Below, in pieces: positions 1 to 7,004 of a DNA stretch of 22,935 nucleotides. The stretch is taken from the NCBI GenBank assembly GCA_040880365.1, contig JBBDIO010000174.1, positions 1 through 22,935 of the forward strand, read 5' to 3'. Below the pieces are notes generated by a model, which saw nothing but the letters and a program-made list of their open reading frames with translations, searched no databases and was not told where the DNA came from. The translations under genes were made by a program, and so were the position numbers. The DNA is from JBBDIO01 sp040880365. Its GTDB lineage: Bacteria; Chloroflexota; Anaerolineae; Caldilineales; Caldilineaceae. The first letter of the stretch is position 1. Each line of letters starts with the position of its first letter.

Positions 1-287
1 CGCGCCGTGCGCGCCCATTCGGGCCAGCTATAGGTCGCGCCAGGATTGAGCGTGCCGAGATTGAATGCTGGGTCGGTAGCGGGCGGTTGGTGTGACTGTG
101 TGATGGTTGGGGGTGTGGAGATTTCTGACAAGTTGGATGCTCCCGGCAACTGGGCTGCGAACTCGATGGCGTGATTGGTGGATAGGTGCGTCTGAAAGGC
201 AGTGGGGATCGGCGGCAAGAACCGGATGATGCCCCATATGGAAATACAGCCCAGCAAAATGAATAGAATCTGGCGAGTTTTTGGCAT
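1..287 (-). CDS. Partial membrane-anchored protein of unknown function (N-terminus only)
   Basis: An open frame of 95 codons begins at an ATG at 287 and runs off the left edge. The N-terminus reads MPKTRQILFILLGCISIWGI, a short basic stretch followed by one hydrophobic segment (about residues 6-24). It has no obvious cleavage site, so it looks like a signal anchor or uncleaved signal peptide. A Thr/Pro/Gln-rich stretch (residues about 55-72) follows, and then the start of what may be a folded domain containing SWPEW. The family cannot be recognised from this fragment. It is the last visible gene of the minus-strand polysaccharide locus, 198 bases after the epimerase, with an inverted repeat in between. 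In related loci an anchored extracytoplasmic polysaccharide hydrolase would fit here, but that is inference from position only. The ribosome binding site (GAGAAG, about 8 bases upstream) is fair. Confidence 0.6.
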   Translation of the reverse strand, partial: MPKTRQILFILLGCISIWGIIRFLPPIPTAFQTHLSTNHAIEFAAQLPGASNLSEISTPPTITQSHQPPATDPAFNLGTLNPGATYSWPEWARTA

Positions 288-331
288 GGCTCAGCTTCTC
301 TAGTGCGGTTCTGCGCAAGATGGCAGCATTC

Positions 332-379
332 CAGACCAGACAGACATTCGGCGCCGTTGCCACATGTCTGTCTGGCCTG
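332..379. terminator. Inverted repeat between epimerase and anchored-protein gene
   Basis: A perfect 12-bp stem, CCAGACAGACAT (336-347) with ATGTCTGTCTGG (364-375), has a 16-base loop; three more pairs follow after one mismatch. It lies about 110 bases downstream of the epimerase stop and about 45 bases before the next start. There is no T tract on either strand, so it may be an attenuator, an RNA-stability hairpin or an operator rather than a simple terminator. Confidence 0.45.
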
Positions 380-485
380 AAACCGTCGCCACACACGCTA
401 CGAGCAGCGTATGGCCTATGGCGACTGCGAGGAGCACACCCGGGAGGGTGGAAATTGTCGTAGGTGCGGTTTGCCCCGCGGGCGG

Positions 486-1604
486 TCAGGCCGCCACGGC
501 TACGGCGGTCGGATAGGCGATGAGCTGCGGTTCCGGCTCGGCCGCGGCGTCGCGGGCAGCCTGGGCCACAAATTCGGTGATCACATCTTGCAGAGTTTCG
601 CTGAGATTGCGCGTCTGTTGCCAACCTGTATAGGCTGTGAGTTTGGCGGTGTTGGGCACGCGGCGCCGCATATCTTCGAACCCCGGCGGATAGGCGTCGC
701 TGTAGGGAATATAGCGGAGTCGCTCATCCATTGCGCCGTTGGTGGAAATCGGCATTTGCTCAAAGGGGATACCCTGGTGATAGGCATCGACATGGGCCAA
801 TACCTGATGCGCCAGTTCCTGGATATTGACTTCTTCGTGGGAGCCGATATTGAACACCTGGCCCACGGCCTGGGGCGTTTCATTCAGCGCAACGATGGCC
901 GCGACGGCATCCCTGACGTGCAAAAAGCAGCGCGATTGTTTGCCATCACCATAGATGGTGATGGGTTGGCCTTCTAATGCCTGGCGCACAAAACGGGGAA
1001 TGACCATGCCATAGCGGCCGCGCTGGCGGGGTCCCACAGTGTTGAACAGGCGAAAGACCACAACCGGGAGGCCGGTTTGGCGATAGTAGGCCAGCGCCAG
1101 AAATTCATCGATCATCTTGGATGCGGCATAGGCCCAGCGGCTGCGCGAGGTGGGGCCGAGTACTACGTCGTCGTCTTCGGTAAAGGGGATGCTGATCCCT
1201 TTGCCATACACTTCGGACGTAGAGGCAATCAGCACTTTGGTGCGGTAGCGCACGGCGGCTTTCAGAATCTCGTCGGTGCCGATAACGTTGTTGGTCACGG
1301 TTTGGACAGGATTTTCTACAATGAGCTGCACGCCGACCGACGCCGCCATATGAAAGACCACATCGCATTCACTCACCAGCCGGTCGGTCACGGTCTGGTT
1401 GCTGATATCGTCGATGGCGAAGTGGAAATTGGGATTTCCCACCAGATGTTCGATGTTCCTGAATTGGCCGGTGGATGTGTTATCGACCACCGTCACGTGA
1501 TAGCCCTTTTGCAGGAGCGACTCGGAAAGGTGGCTGCCGATGAAGCCCATGCCGCCGGTGATGAGGGCACGGGTGGGTGAACTGGAGCGTGCATTGGTAT
1601 ACAT
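486..1604 (-). CDS. NAD-dependent nucleotide-sugar epimerase/dehydratase
   Basis: This is a 372-residue extended short-chain dehydrogenase/reductase that acts on a nucleotide sugar in the cytoplasm. The NAD-binding motif GGMGFIG is at residues 17-23. The active-site elements are STSEVYG (128-134) and a YxxxK pair (Y159, K163), with FRLFNTVGPRQ (184-194) typical of sugar-nucleotide epimerases and decarboxylases. The C-terminus (SDAYPPGFEDMRRRVP, 302-317) is that of the branch between UDP-glucuronate decarboxylases and UDP-sugar 4-epimerases, so the exact reaction is not settled. A UDP-GlcNAc/UDP-GalNAc or uronate 4-epimerase would suit the locus. I chose ATG 1604 over an upstream start at 1649 because AAGGGGAGAT lies 8 bases before it. 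It follows the dehydrogenase gene by 99 bases on the same strand. Confidence 0.9.
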   Translation of the reverse strand: MYTNARSSSPTRALITGGMGFIGSHLSESLLQKGYHVTVVDNTSTGQFRNIEHLVGNPNFHFAIDDISNQTVTDRLVSECDVVFHMAASVGVQLIVENPVQTVTNNVIGTDEILKAAVRYRTKVLIASTSEVYGKGISIPFTEDDDVVLGPTSRSRWAYAASKMIDEFLALAYYRQTGLPVVVFRLFNTVGPRQRGRYGMVIPRFVRQALEGQPITIYGDGKQSRCFLHVRDAVAAIVALNETPQAVGQVFNIGSHEEVNIQELAHQVLAHVDAYHQGIPFEQMPISTNGAMDERLRYIPYSDAYPPGFEDMRRRVPNTAKLTAYTGWQQTRNLSETLQDVITEFVAQAARDAAAEPEPQLIAYPTAVAVAA

Positions 1605-1703
1605 GTGGGTATCTCCCCTTGATGGTTGGATGATGAACGGGTGAAGCACCGGGCAAAAGCGACAGGTATGTGATAGACAGAACGGTGAAATCTGAGATAG
1701 CGA

Positions 1704-3305
1704 CTACAACTTCACGATGCGTGCGCTGCCGTTGCCAAGATTGGCGGTGACGTTGCGCGTATCGACGATGAGGCGGGTGCTGTGAACCAGCCACTGCCAG
1801 TCGATGCTGGAATGGGCAGTGGTGACGATGACGCAGTCGGCGCGGCCCGCGACTTCTTCGGTCAGCCCGAGGGAGCCAATTGCGCGGCCGTTGTGGACAA
1901 TGCGCGGCACATACGGGTCGTGATATTCCACGATGGCACCCTTTTGCAGCAGCAAGTCGATGATATCCAGGGCGGGCGATTCGCGCAGGTCGCCCATGTC
2001 GGGCTTGTAGGCGACGCCCAGCAACAGAATGCGTGCACCTTTGAGCGATTTGCCTTCATCGTTGAGCGCTTCTATGACTTTGTTGCAGACGTAGTGGGGC
2101 ATCCCAAAGTTGATCTCTTCGGCCAATTGAATGAAGCGCGCATTGTAGTTGAGCGTCTTCATCTTCCAGGCCAGATAGCGGGGATCAATGGGTATGCAGT
2201 GTCCACCCAGACCCGGGCCGGGATAGAAGGGCATGTAGCCAAAGGGCTTGGTTTTGGCCGCTTCGATCACTTCCCAGACATCTACACCCAGGCGGTCACA
2301 CATGATGGCGACTTCGTTGATCATGGCAATATTGACGGCGCGGAAGGTGTTTTCCAACAGCTTTACCATTTCGGCGGTGGCGGTTTGCGAAACAGGCACA
2401 ATGTGTTGGATCGCGCATTCGTAGAGAGTCTGCGACACGTTGAGGCAGGTGGGCGTTGTGCCGCCAATGACCTTGGGCGTCGTGCGCACGGTCCAATCCT
2501 TGCGCCCGGGGTCGATGCGTTCGGGCGAGAAAGCCAGGAAGAAGTCGCGCCCCACATCCAGGGCCGCGCGGTCGACTTTGACCCGTTGCAGCCGCGGCAA
2601 GACAATTTCCTCGGTTGTGCCAGGGTAGGTGGTGCTTTCCAGGACGATGAGCATTCCCCGATGGAGCCGCTGGGCGATTTCGTCGGCAGCTGTGATGATG
2701 TAGGACATGTCGGGGTCTTTTGTGCTGCTCAAAGGCGTGGGCACACAGATGATGACGGCGTCCATATCAAAGAGTACATCGTAGTCACTGGTGGCGCGGA
2801 AGCTGCCCAGCTGCGGATCGGCCTCACGCGTGTCATTAGCCTTGTGCAGGTCGTGATGGCCGTTCGCCCTGGGGCCGGCAGCACTTTGGCCGGCAGCACT
2901 TTGGCTGACGGCACTCTGGCCTGCGGGAACATTGGCCAGCAATTCGACCAGCGTTTCCGATGCAACATCGGCGATGGGGCTATGGCCACCATTGAGCAGA
3001 TTGACCCGTTTCTGGTCTACATCAATCCCGGTTACCGGAAAGCCTGCCTCGGCAAATGCCACGGCCAGGGGCAAACCTACATAGCCCAGACCGATGATGG
3101 CTACATTCGCCTGACGAGTCTGGATTTTGTCCAACAAGGCCTGCGCGCTGTCGGGCTGGCTATGTGGCATGATGCTGCCGTTTGTGATGTGCTGTGTGAC
3201 ACTGTGTGCCACTTCTGTGTAGGCACTTTTTTCGGTGCTGCTGCCTGGGGTTGCGTCCAGGTCTGTCGTGGGGCTAGCGATAGTCTTTTTGCGTACAGCC
3301 AACAT
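1704..3305 (-). CDS. Nucleotide-sugar 6-dehydrogenase (UDP-GlcNAc/UDP-ManNAc dehydrogenase type)
   Basis: This 533-residue enzyme should oxidise C6 of a UDP-hexose or UDP-N-acetylhexosamine to the uronate using NAD. The dinucleotide fold starts with IIGLGYVGLPLA (70-81). The catalytic cysteine is C370 in GPGLGGHCIPIDP, the WbpA/WecC/TviB signature rather than the GFGGSCFPKD form of UDP-glucose dehydrogenase. A C-terminal UDP-binding domain (about 420-533) includes GVAYKPDMGDLRESPA. Two oddities are seen. There is a 65-residue variable N-terminal extension. There is also a low-complexity insertion at about 128-165 in the NAD domain, built partly from 15-bp DNA repeats and ending in a His-rich stretch. 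The start at 3305 is chosen because AAGGAG sits 7 bases upstream; the frame is open to 3347. It lies 60 bases after the PelF/PelG-like gene in the same operon-like row. Confidence 0.92.
   Translation of the reverse strand: MLAVRKKTIASPTTDLDATPGSSTEKSAYTEVAHSVTQHITNGSIMPHSQPDSAQALLDKIQTRQANVAIIGLGYVGLPLAVAFAEAGFPVTGIDVDQKRVNLLNGGHSPIADVASETLVELLANVPAGQSAVSQSAAGQSAAGPRANGHHDLHKANDTREADPQLGSFRATSDYDVLFDMDAVIICVPTPLSSTKDPDMSYIITAADEIAQRLHRGMLIVLESTTYPGTTEEIVLPRLQRVKVDRAALDVGRDFFLAFSPERIDPGRKDWTVRTTPKVIGGTTPTCLNVSQTLYECAIQHIVPVSQTATAEMVKLLENTFRAVNIAMINEVAIMCDRLGVDVWEVIEAAKTKPFGYMPFYPGPGLGGHCIPIDPRYLAWKMKTLNYNARFIQLAEEINFGMPHYVCNKVIEALNDEGKSLKGARILLLGVAYKPDMGDLRESPALDIIDLLLQKGAIVEYHDPYVPRIVHNGRAIGSLGLTEEVAGRADCVIVTTAHSSIDWQWLVHSTRLIVDTRNVTANLGNGSARIVKL
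2874..2933. repeat. 15-bp tandem repeat inside the dehydrogenase gene
   Basis: GCCGGCAGCACTTTG occurs twice in perfect tandem (2874-2888, 2889-2903). A degenerate third unit (2904-2918) and a weak fourth follow. On the minus strand it encodes the GQSAxxQSAAGQSAAG stretch inserted between two conserved parts of the NAD domain. The unit length keeps frame, so it looks like slippage expansion in a surface loop. Confidence 0.8.
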
Positions 3306-3320
3306 GTGAATTCTCCTTGT

Positions 3321-3340
3321 GCATGAAAGTGCATGAAAGT
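3321..3340. repeat. Short direct repeat in the 60-base intercistronic gap
   Basis: GCATGAAAGT is present twice in direct tandem (3321-3330, 3331-3340), just upstream of the dehydrogenase ribosome binding site. It is too short to call a functional site. Confidence 0.5.
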
Positions 3341-3365
3341 TGATCATGCGACATATGAAACGGCG

Positions 3366-6300
3366 CTAGATGACGGAAGCGAAGCTGAAATCGGAATTGT
3401 GAAGGACCTGGCTTGCCAGAATCCAGGAGACGGCGGCAAAGATGGCGGCGGCGGCGACAAATGCGATGGGCACCAGCGCAAAATTGATGATCGCCAGCTG
3501 AATGCCGGCGGCGAGCAGAGTTGCGACTGCCATTGTTGCCGCAATCACGCCGACCCGCGGATGTTGCAGGGTGGTGGCAAACATACAGTTGAACAGGCCG
3601 ATTCCGAGCAGGGCATAGGCGACCAGGCTCATGTCGAAGATAAACAGGAGATCGGACAGATCGGTGACGTGGAGCCAGGCCGTGAGCCACCCGGCATCGG
3701 CGGCTGCGTGAAACGCAATCCACGTCAGCAGCGACAGGCCAATAATGGCCGTGATATAGAGGCGACGGTGATGGGCGCAAAACGTATAGAGCGTGATGCC
3801 GAATCTTTCCACATTCGTACCTGGCGTGGTGGATTGGGCAAGCGCAGCCGTATGCCAGAAGCGTCGCAATGCATGTTCGGCGACGCCATAGGCCAAGACC
3901 AGCGGCGGCATGGAAAGCGTCATGCCGACTTCGGTGCTGGTAATGCTCCATGCCCGATCCTGACCGATGTAGAGATGTCCGAGCCAGCCCAGCAGATGGG
4001 GGACCAGAATGAGGACCATGTAGATGGCACCATAGGCGAAATAGGGCAGCGATTCGGCAGCCATATAGGCTTTGGACGGGAAGTTATAGACGGATGCCGA
4101 GGCGAGCGTGCCCTGGGGCGCGGTATAGGCCCGCCAGGCGGCATAGAGAATAATGGCAACGGTTGTGCCATAGCCCAGGATGATTGCCAGGGCACGCTGC
4201 GCCGACTGGCTAAAATCGGCGAGCAGGGGGGCCGTGCCCGCATAGGTTGCCATCCCGATCAGGAGACCGCCCGCCAGGCCCAGACTGAGCCAGTGGCTTT
4301 TGCCCACCAGCGCCAGGCCACTGGCCGCCATCCAGATAATGGTGAGACCGATAAACGCGCCCACGAACAGGTTGCGTGCGCCCATGAATATGGACGACTG
4401 TTGGGCCAGGATATGGGTGCCCAGTACGATTACGGCGATGAGCGCGAGCGCGACCAGCCCCGAACTGTAGGCGAGATAGCGGCCCGCCATACGCGGTTTA
4501 CGCAGCGAAAGGTAGGTGGCAGTGCGATAGCTGATCGCCTGGATGAAGCCACTGGTTGCCAGCAGGCTGATGGTCATGCCCGCGCCCAGCACCAATACCT
4601 GTTCCGCCGCCAGGCTGCCCCAACGGCCAAACAGATAGAGTGCGATCAGCAGCAAGACGGGTGGGGCCAGACCCAGTATCCCTTTGGCATAATCGCGCAG
4701 CCTTTCGGCGACGGTGTGGGGCATGGGAGTCAGTTGCGCTTCGATTGTGGCGCGTACCATGCCGTGGCGTTTCATATATTGCAGCAACACATGGGCGAGA
4801 TCGAATACATCGCGCATACCATAGTGCAGGCGTGCGACCTCGTCGGTGATGCCCGTGGATTCCAACAGGGCGGTGACTTCATAGGCGTCGAGCGGGGCGA
4901 CGATCTGCTGGCTGATTTCTGCCGCCAAAGCCACAATTTCCGGGGTCTCCACTTCGCCGGGGATGCCCGGCGCGGGCAGCAGAACGGCAGACGGAATCAG
5001 CCGTGGGCCTACGGGCGTGTGAACGCCGGATTCCCGTGGTTCGGTGTGCCTACCGTTGGTATGGCTGCCGTTGCCACTGTTGGGAGCACTGCTGCTATGT
5101 CCGTTGGTGTGGCCTTTGGTGTGGCTGCCGTTGCCGGCGTAGGCATGGGGGTGGTTGTGGATATTTGCGACTGCATGGTTCTCGTGTTCCAAGACGCCAA
5201 CCGGCTCGGAGGCCGGCAGGGCTTCGTCTTCCTGTGTGCCATTTTTGTAAGCGTTGTGCGCGTCGATTGTATTTGTTGCTACTATGTGAGGGGCAGCCGA
5301 GCGTGATTTGTTGGCCACAAGTTGCCGATAGACATTTTCGTGCGCGACGCCCGACTGGCGCAGACTGTAGTGTTCGATGGCTTTTTGGCGTGCCGCCAGA
5401 CCCAATGTGCGGCACAGTTCGGGGTCATTCATGAGCTTGAGAATGGCCTCGGCCAAGGCAGTGGGGTTGCGCGGTTCCAGGGCAATTCCGCAGCCCTCTA
5501 CCTGTTCGGGCACGCCGCCGACTGCGGTGGCTACGACAGGTTTTTCGCATAGCATTGCTTCCAGGACCACAAACGGAAAGGCCTCTGAGACGCTGGTGAG
5601 GATGACAATGTCACCTTCGTTGAATGCGCTGACGGGATTGGCGCGGAAACCGGCAAACTTGACTGTAGATTCCAGGCCTAATTCTTTGTGCAATTCCAGG
5701 CATTTGGCGTGATAGGCTTCGGTGCCCGGCATGACACCACCAAAGAGGCGAAATTCGATATCCGGGCGTGCTTGTTTGACCAGTGCAGCCGCGCGCAAGA
5801 GCGTCAGAATGTCTTTAAGCGGGTCGATACGGCCCACCCAAACCACCACGGGCGGTTCACCAAAGGGTTTTTCCTGGGGGGTGAATGCCACCGAATCGAC
5901 ACCGTAGTAGATGGTGCGCAGTTGGTGGGGTTGTGCGCCGTGGCGCAGTTCCCAGCGGTGGTTGTATTCGCAACAGGGCGCAATGCGATCGGCGAAGCCG
6001 TAGCTCAACTGGGTCATGAGATTGGCAAAACGCAGGGCGAACAGCTTGCGGAACAATGAAGTTGCCGTGGCCGATTCGGCCAGATAGCGCTCGCGCAGAT
6101 AGATGCCGTGTTCGGTGAGCAGATAGGCGGCGCCGTGTTCCAGTTTGGCCACCACCGAGATGAGTGTGCTGACCCCGACCATTGCCGCGTGCACGATGTC
6201 GGTTTTGGGCAGTGGTTCGCCGATGGGAAAGAACCAGTGATAGAGCCATTGCATACAGCTGGTGAGATCGGCGAGCGTATAGCGGGCATCGCGATAGCCA

Positions 6301-6884
6301 TTTTCGGCGGCGGCCCTGGGAAATTCGGCCTGGGCGACTTCTACGAAACATTGCCAGGCGGTTTGTGATCGCATCGCCGTATCAAAGTCGTAGTCCAGAA
6401 AAAATCGATACATCTGGTGCAGGGCGTGCGCAACTGTGTTTGGCTCTCCCGGATAGGTATAGAGCGCGTGCAGAAAGGTGCGAAAGTGGGGGATGAAGTG
6501 GGTTGCCACAATATTGGCATCGGTGCTGCGGCGACGTATCAACTCGCGCAGGCCAAGATCTTCGCGCTTTTCCAACACCTCGCGCATTCCCCACAGGGGT
6601 TTGGGCTGGAAATCGACTACATTGGCGGGCAGTTCAAATTGCTTGCCGGCGCCGGGATCACCGACCAGGCTGATCAAGGTGAAATCGATGTGCGCCAGGT
6701 CATTGAGCAGCAGATGACACCAGGTGCTTACGCCGCCCCAATGGTAGGGATAGGTGCCTTCTGTGATCATCATCACATGCAAGCGCTGTTCCGTATTCGG
6801 CAGGGTCACCTGTTGCAGGGCCGCCTGTGGCAAGGCCGTCGGTTGCATGGCCGTTTGTTTCTGGGGCATATCTTGCAGGGGCAT
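3366..6884 (-). CDS. PelF-type GT4 glycosyltransferase fused to PelG-like membrane exporter
   Basis: This is a 1172-residue protein with two recognisable halves. Residues about 35-525 are a PelF-type GT4 retaining glycosyltransferase: TEGTYPYHWGGVSTW (41-55), TEHGIYLRERYL (257-268), WVGRIDPLKDI (349-359), and the EX7E pair E434/E442 in SEAFPFVVLEAM. Residues about 530-640 are a linker rich in Gly, Asn, Ser and His. Residues about 645-715 form a predicted helical segment of unknown role. Residues about 733-1155 contain 11-12 hydrophobic helices, matching PelG, a roughly 12-helix MOP-type exporter normally made as a separate protein. In Pel systems PelF polymerises the sugar chain in the cytoplasm and PelG helps export it, so the fusion would couple synthesis to export. 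The PelG assignment rests on helix number and context, not on motif matches. The start at 6884 has only a distant GGGAG; ATGs at 6869 and 6848 are alternatives. Confidence 0.9.
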   Translation of the reverse strand: MPLQDMPQKQTAMQPTALPQAALQQVTLPNTEQRLHVMMITEGTYPYHWGGVSTWCHLLLNDLAHIDFTLISLVGDPGAGKQFELPANVVDFQPKPLWGMREVLEKREDLGLRELIRRRSTDANIVATHFIPHFRTFLHALYTYPGEPNTVAHALHQMYRFFLDYDFDTAMRSQTAWQCFVEVAQAEFPRAAAENGYRDARYTLADLTSCMQWLYHWFFPIGEPLPKTDIVHAAMVGVSTLISVVAKLEHGAAYLLTEHGIYLRERYLAESATATSLFRKLFALRFANLMTQLSYGFADRIAPCCEYNHRWELRHGAQPHQLRTIYYGVDSVAFTPQEKPFGEPPVVVWVGRIDPLKDILTLLRAAALVKQARPDIEFRLFGGVMPGTEAYHAKCLELHKELGLESTVKFAGFRANPVSAFNEGDIVILTSVSEAFPFVVLEAMLCEKPVVATAVGGVPEQVEGCGIALEPRNPTALAEAILKLMNDPELCRTLGLAARQKAIEHYSLRQSGVAHENVYRQLVANKSRSAAPHIVATNTIDAHNAYKNGTQEDEALPASEPVGVLEHENHAVANIHNHPHAYAGNGSHTKGHTNGHSSSAPNSGNGSHTNGRHTEPRESGVHTPVGPRLIPSAVLLPAPGIPGEVETPEIVALAAEISQQIVAPLDAYEVTALLESTGITDEVARLHYGMRDVFDLAHVLLQYMKRHGMVRATIEAQLTPMPHTVAERLRDYAKGILGLAPPVLLLIALYLFGRWGSLAAEQVLVLGAGMTISLLATSGFIQAISYRTATYLSLRKPRMAGRYLAYSSGLVALALIAVIVLGTHILAQQSSIFMGARNLFVGAFIGLTIIWMAASGLALVGKSHWLSLGLAGGLLIGMATYAGTAPLLADFSQSAQRALAIILGYGTTVAIILYAAWRAYTAPQGTLASASVYNFPSKAYMAAESLPYFAYGAIYMVLILVPHLLGWLGHLYIGQDRAWSITSTEVGMTLSMPPLVLAYGVAEHALRRFWHTAALAQSTTPGTNVERFGITLYTFCAHHRRLYITAIIGLSLLTWIAFHAAADAGWLTAWLHVTDLSDLLFIFDMSLVAYALLGIGLFNCMFATTLQHPRVGVIAATMAVATLLAAGIQLAIINFALVPIAFVAAAAIFAAVSWILASQVLHNSDFSFASVI

Positions 6885-7004
6885 AATCGTCGAGTTACTC
6901 CCGTAGCAAAGTGTGGCGCATTAACCAAAACAGAGGAGGACGCCTGGATAGATGCATCGGTGGACGCATGAATGGGCGGCCTGTGGCAGGTGGTGCAGGG
7001 TCGG

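Noticed and set aside
28..624. 198-codon minus-strand open frame at the left edge
   Set aside because: Its translation is Arg/His/Pro-rich and runs across the epimerase 3' end in another frame. The partial frame starting at 287 has a proper signal-anchor N-terminus instead.
1782..3326. 514-codon plus-strand open frame opposite the dehydrogenase
   Set aside because: The opposite strand carries the full set of dehydrogenase motifs; this frame has no family features or ribosome binding site.
3333..5306. 657-codon plus-strand open frame opposite the PelF/PelG-like gene
   Set aside because: It is a shadow of the real minus-strand gene: composition is rich in Gly, Asp, Gln and His with no recognisable domain, and the opposite strand encodes a clear GT4 and membrane protein.
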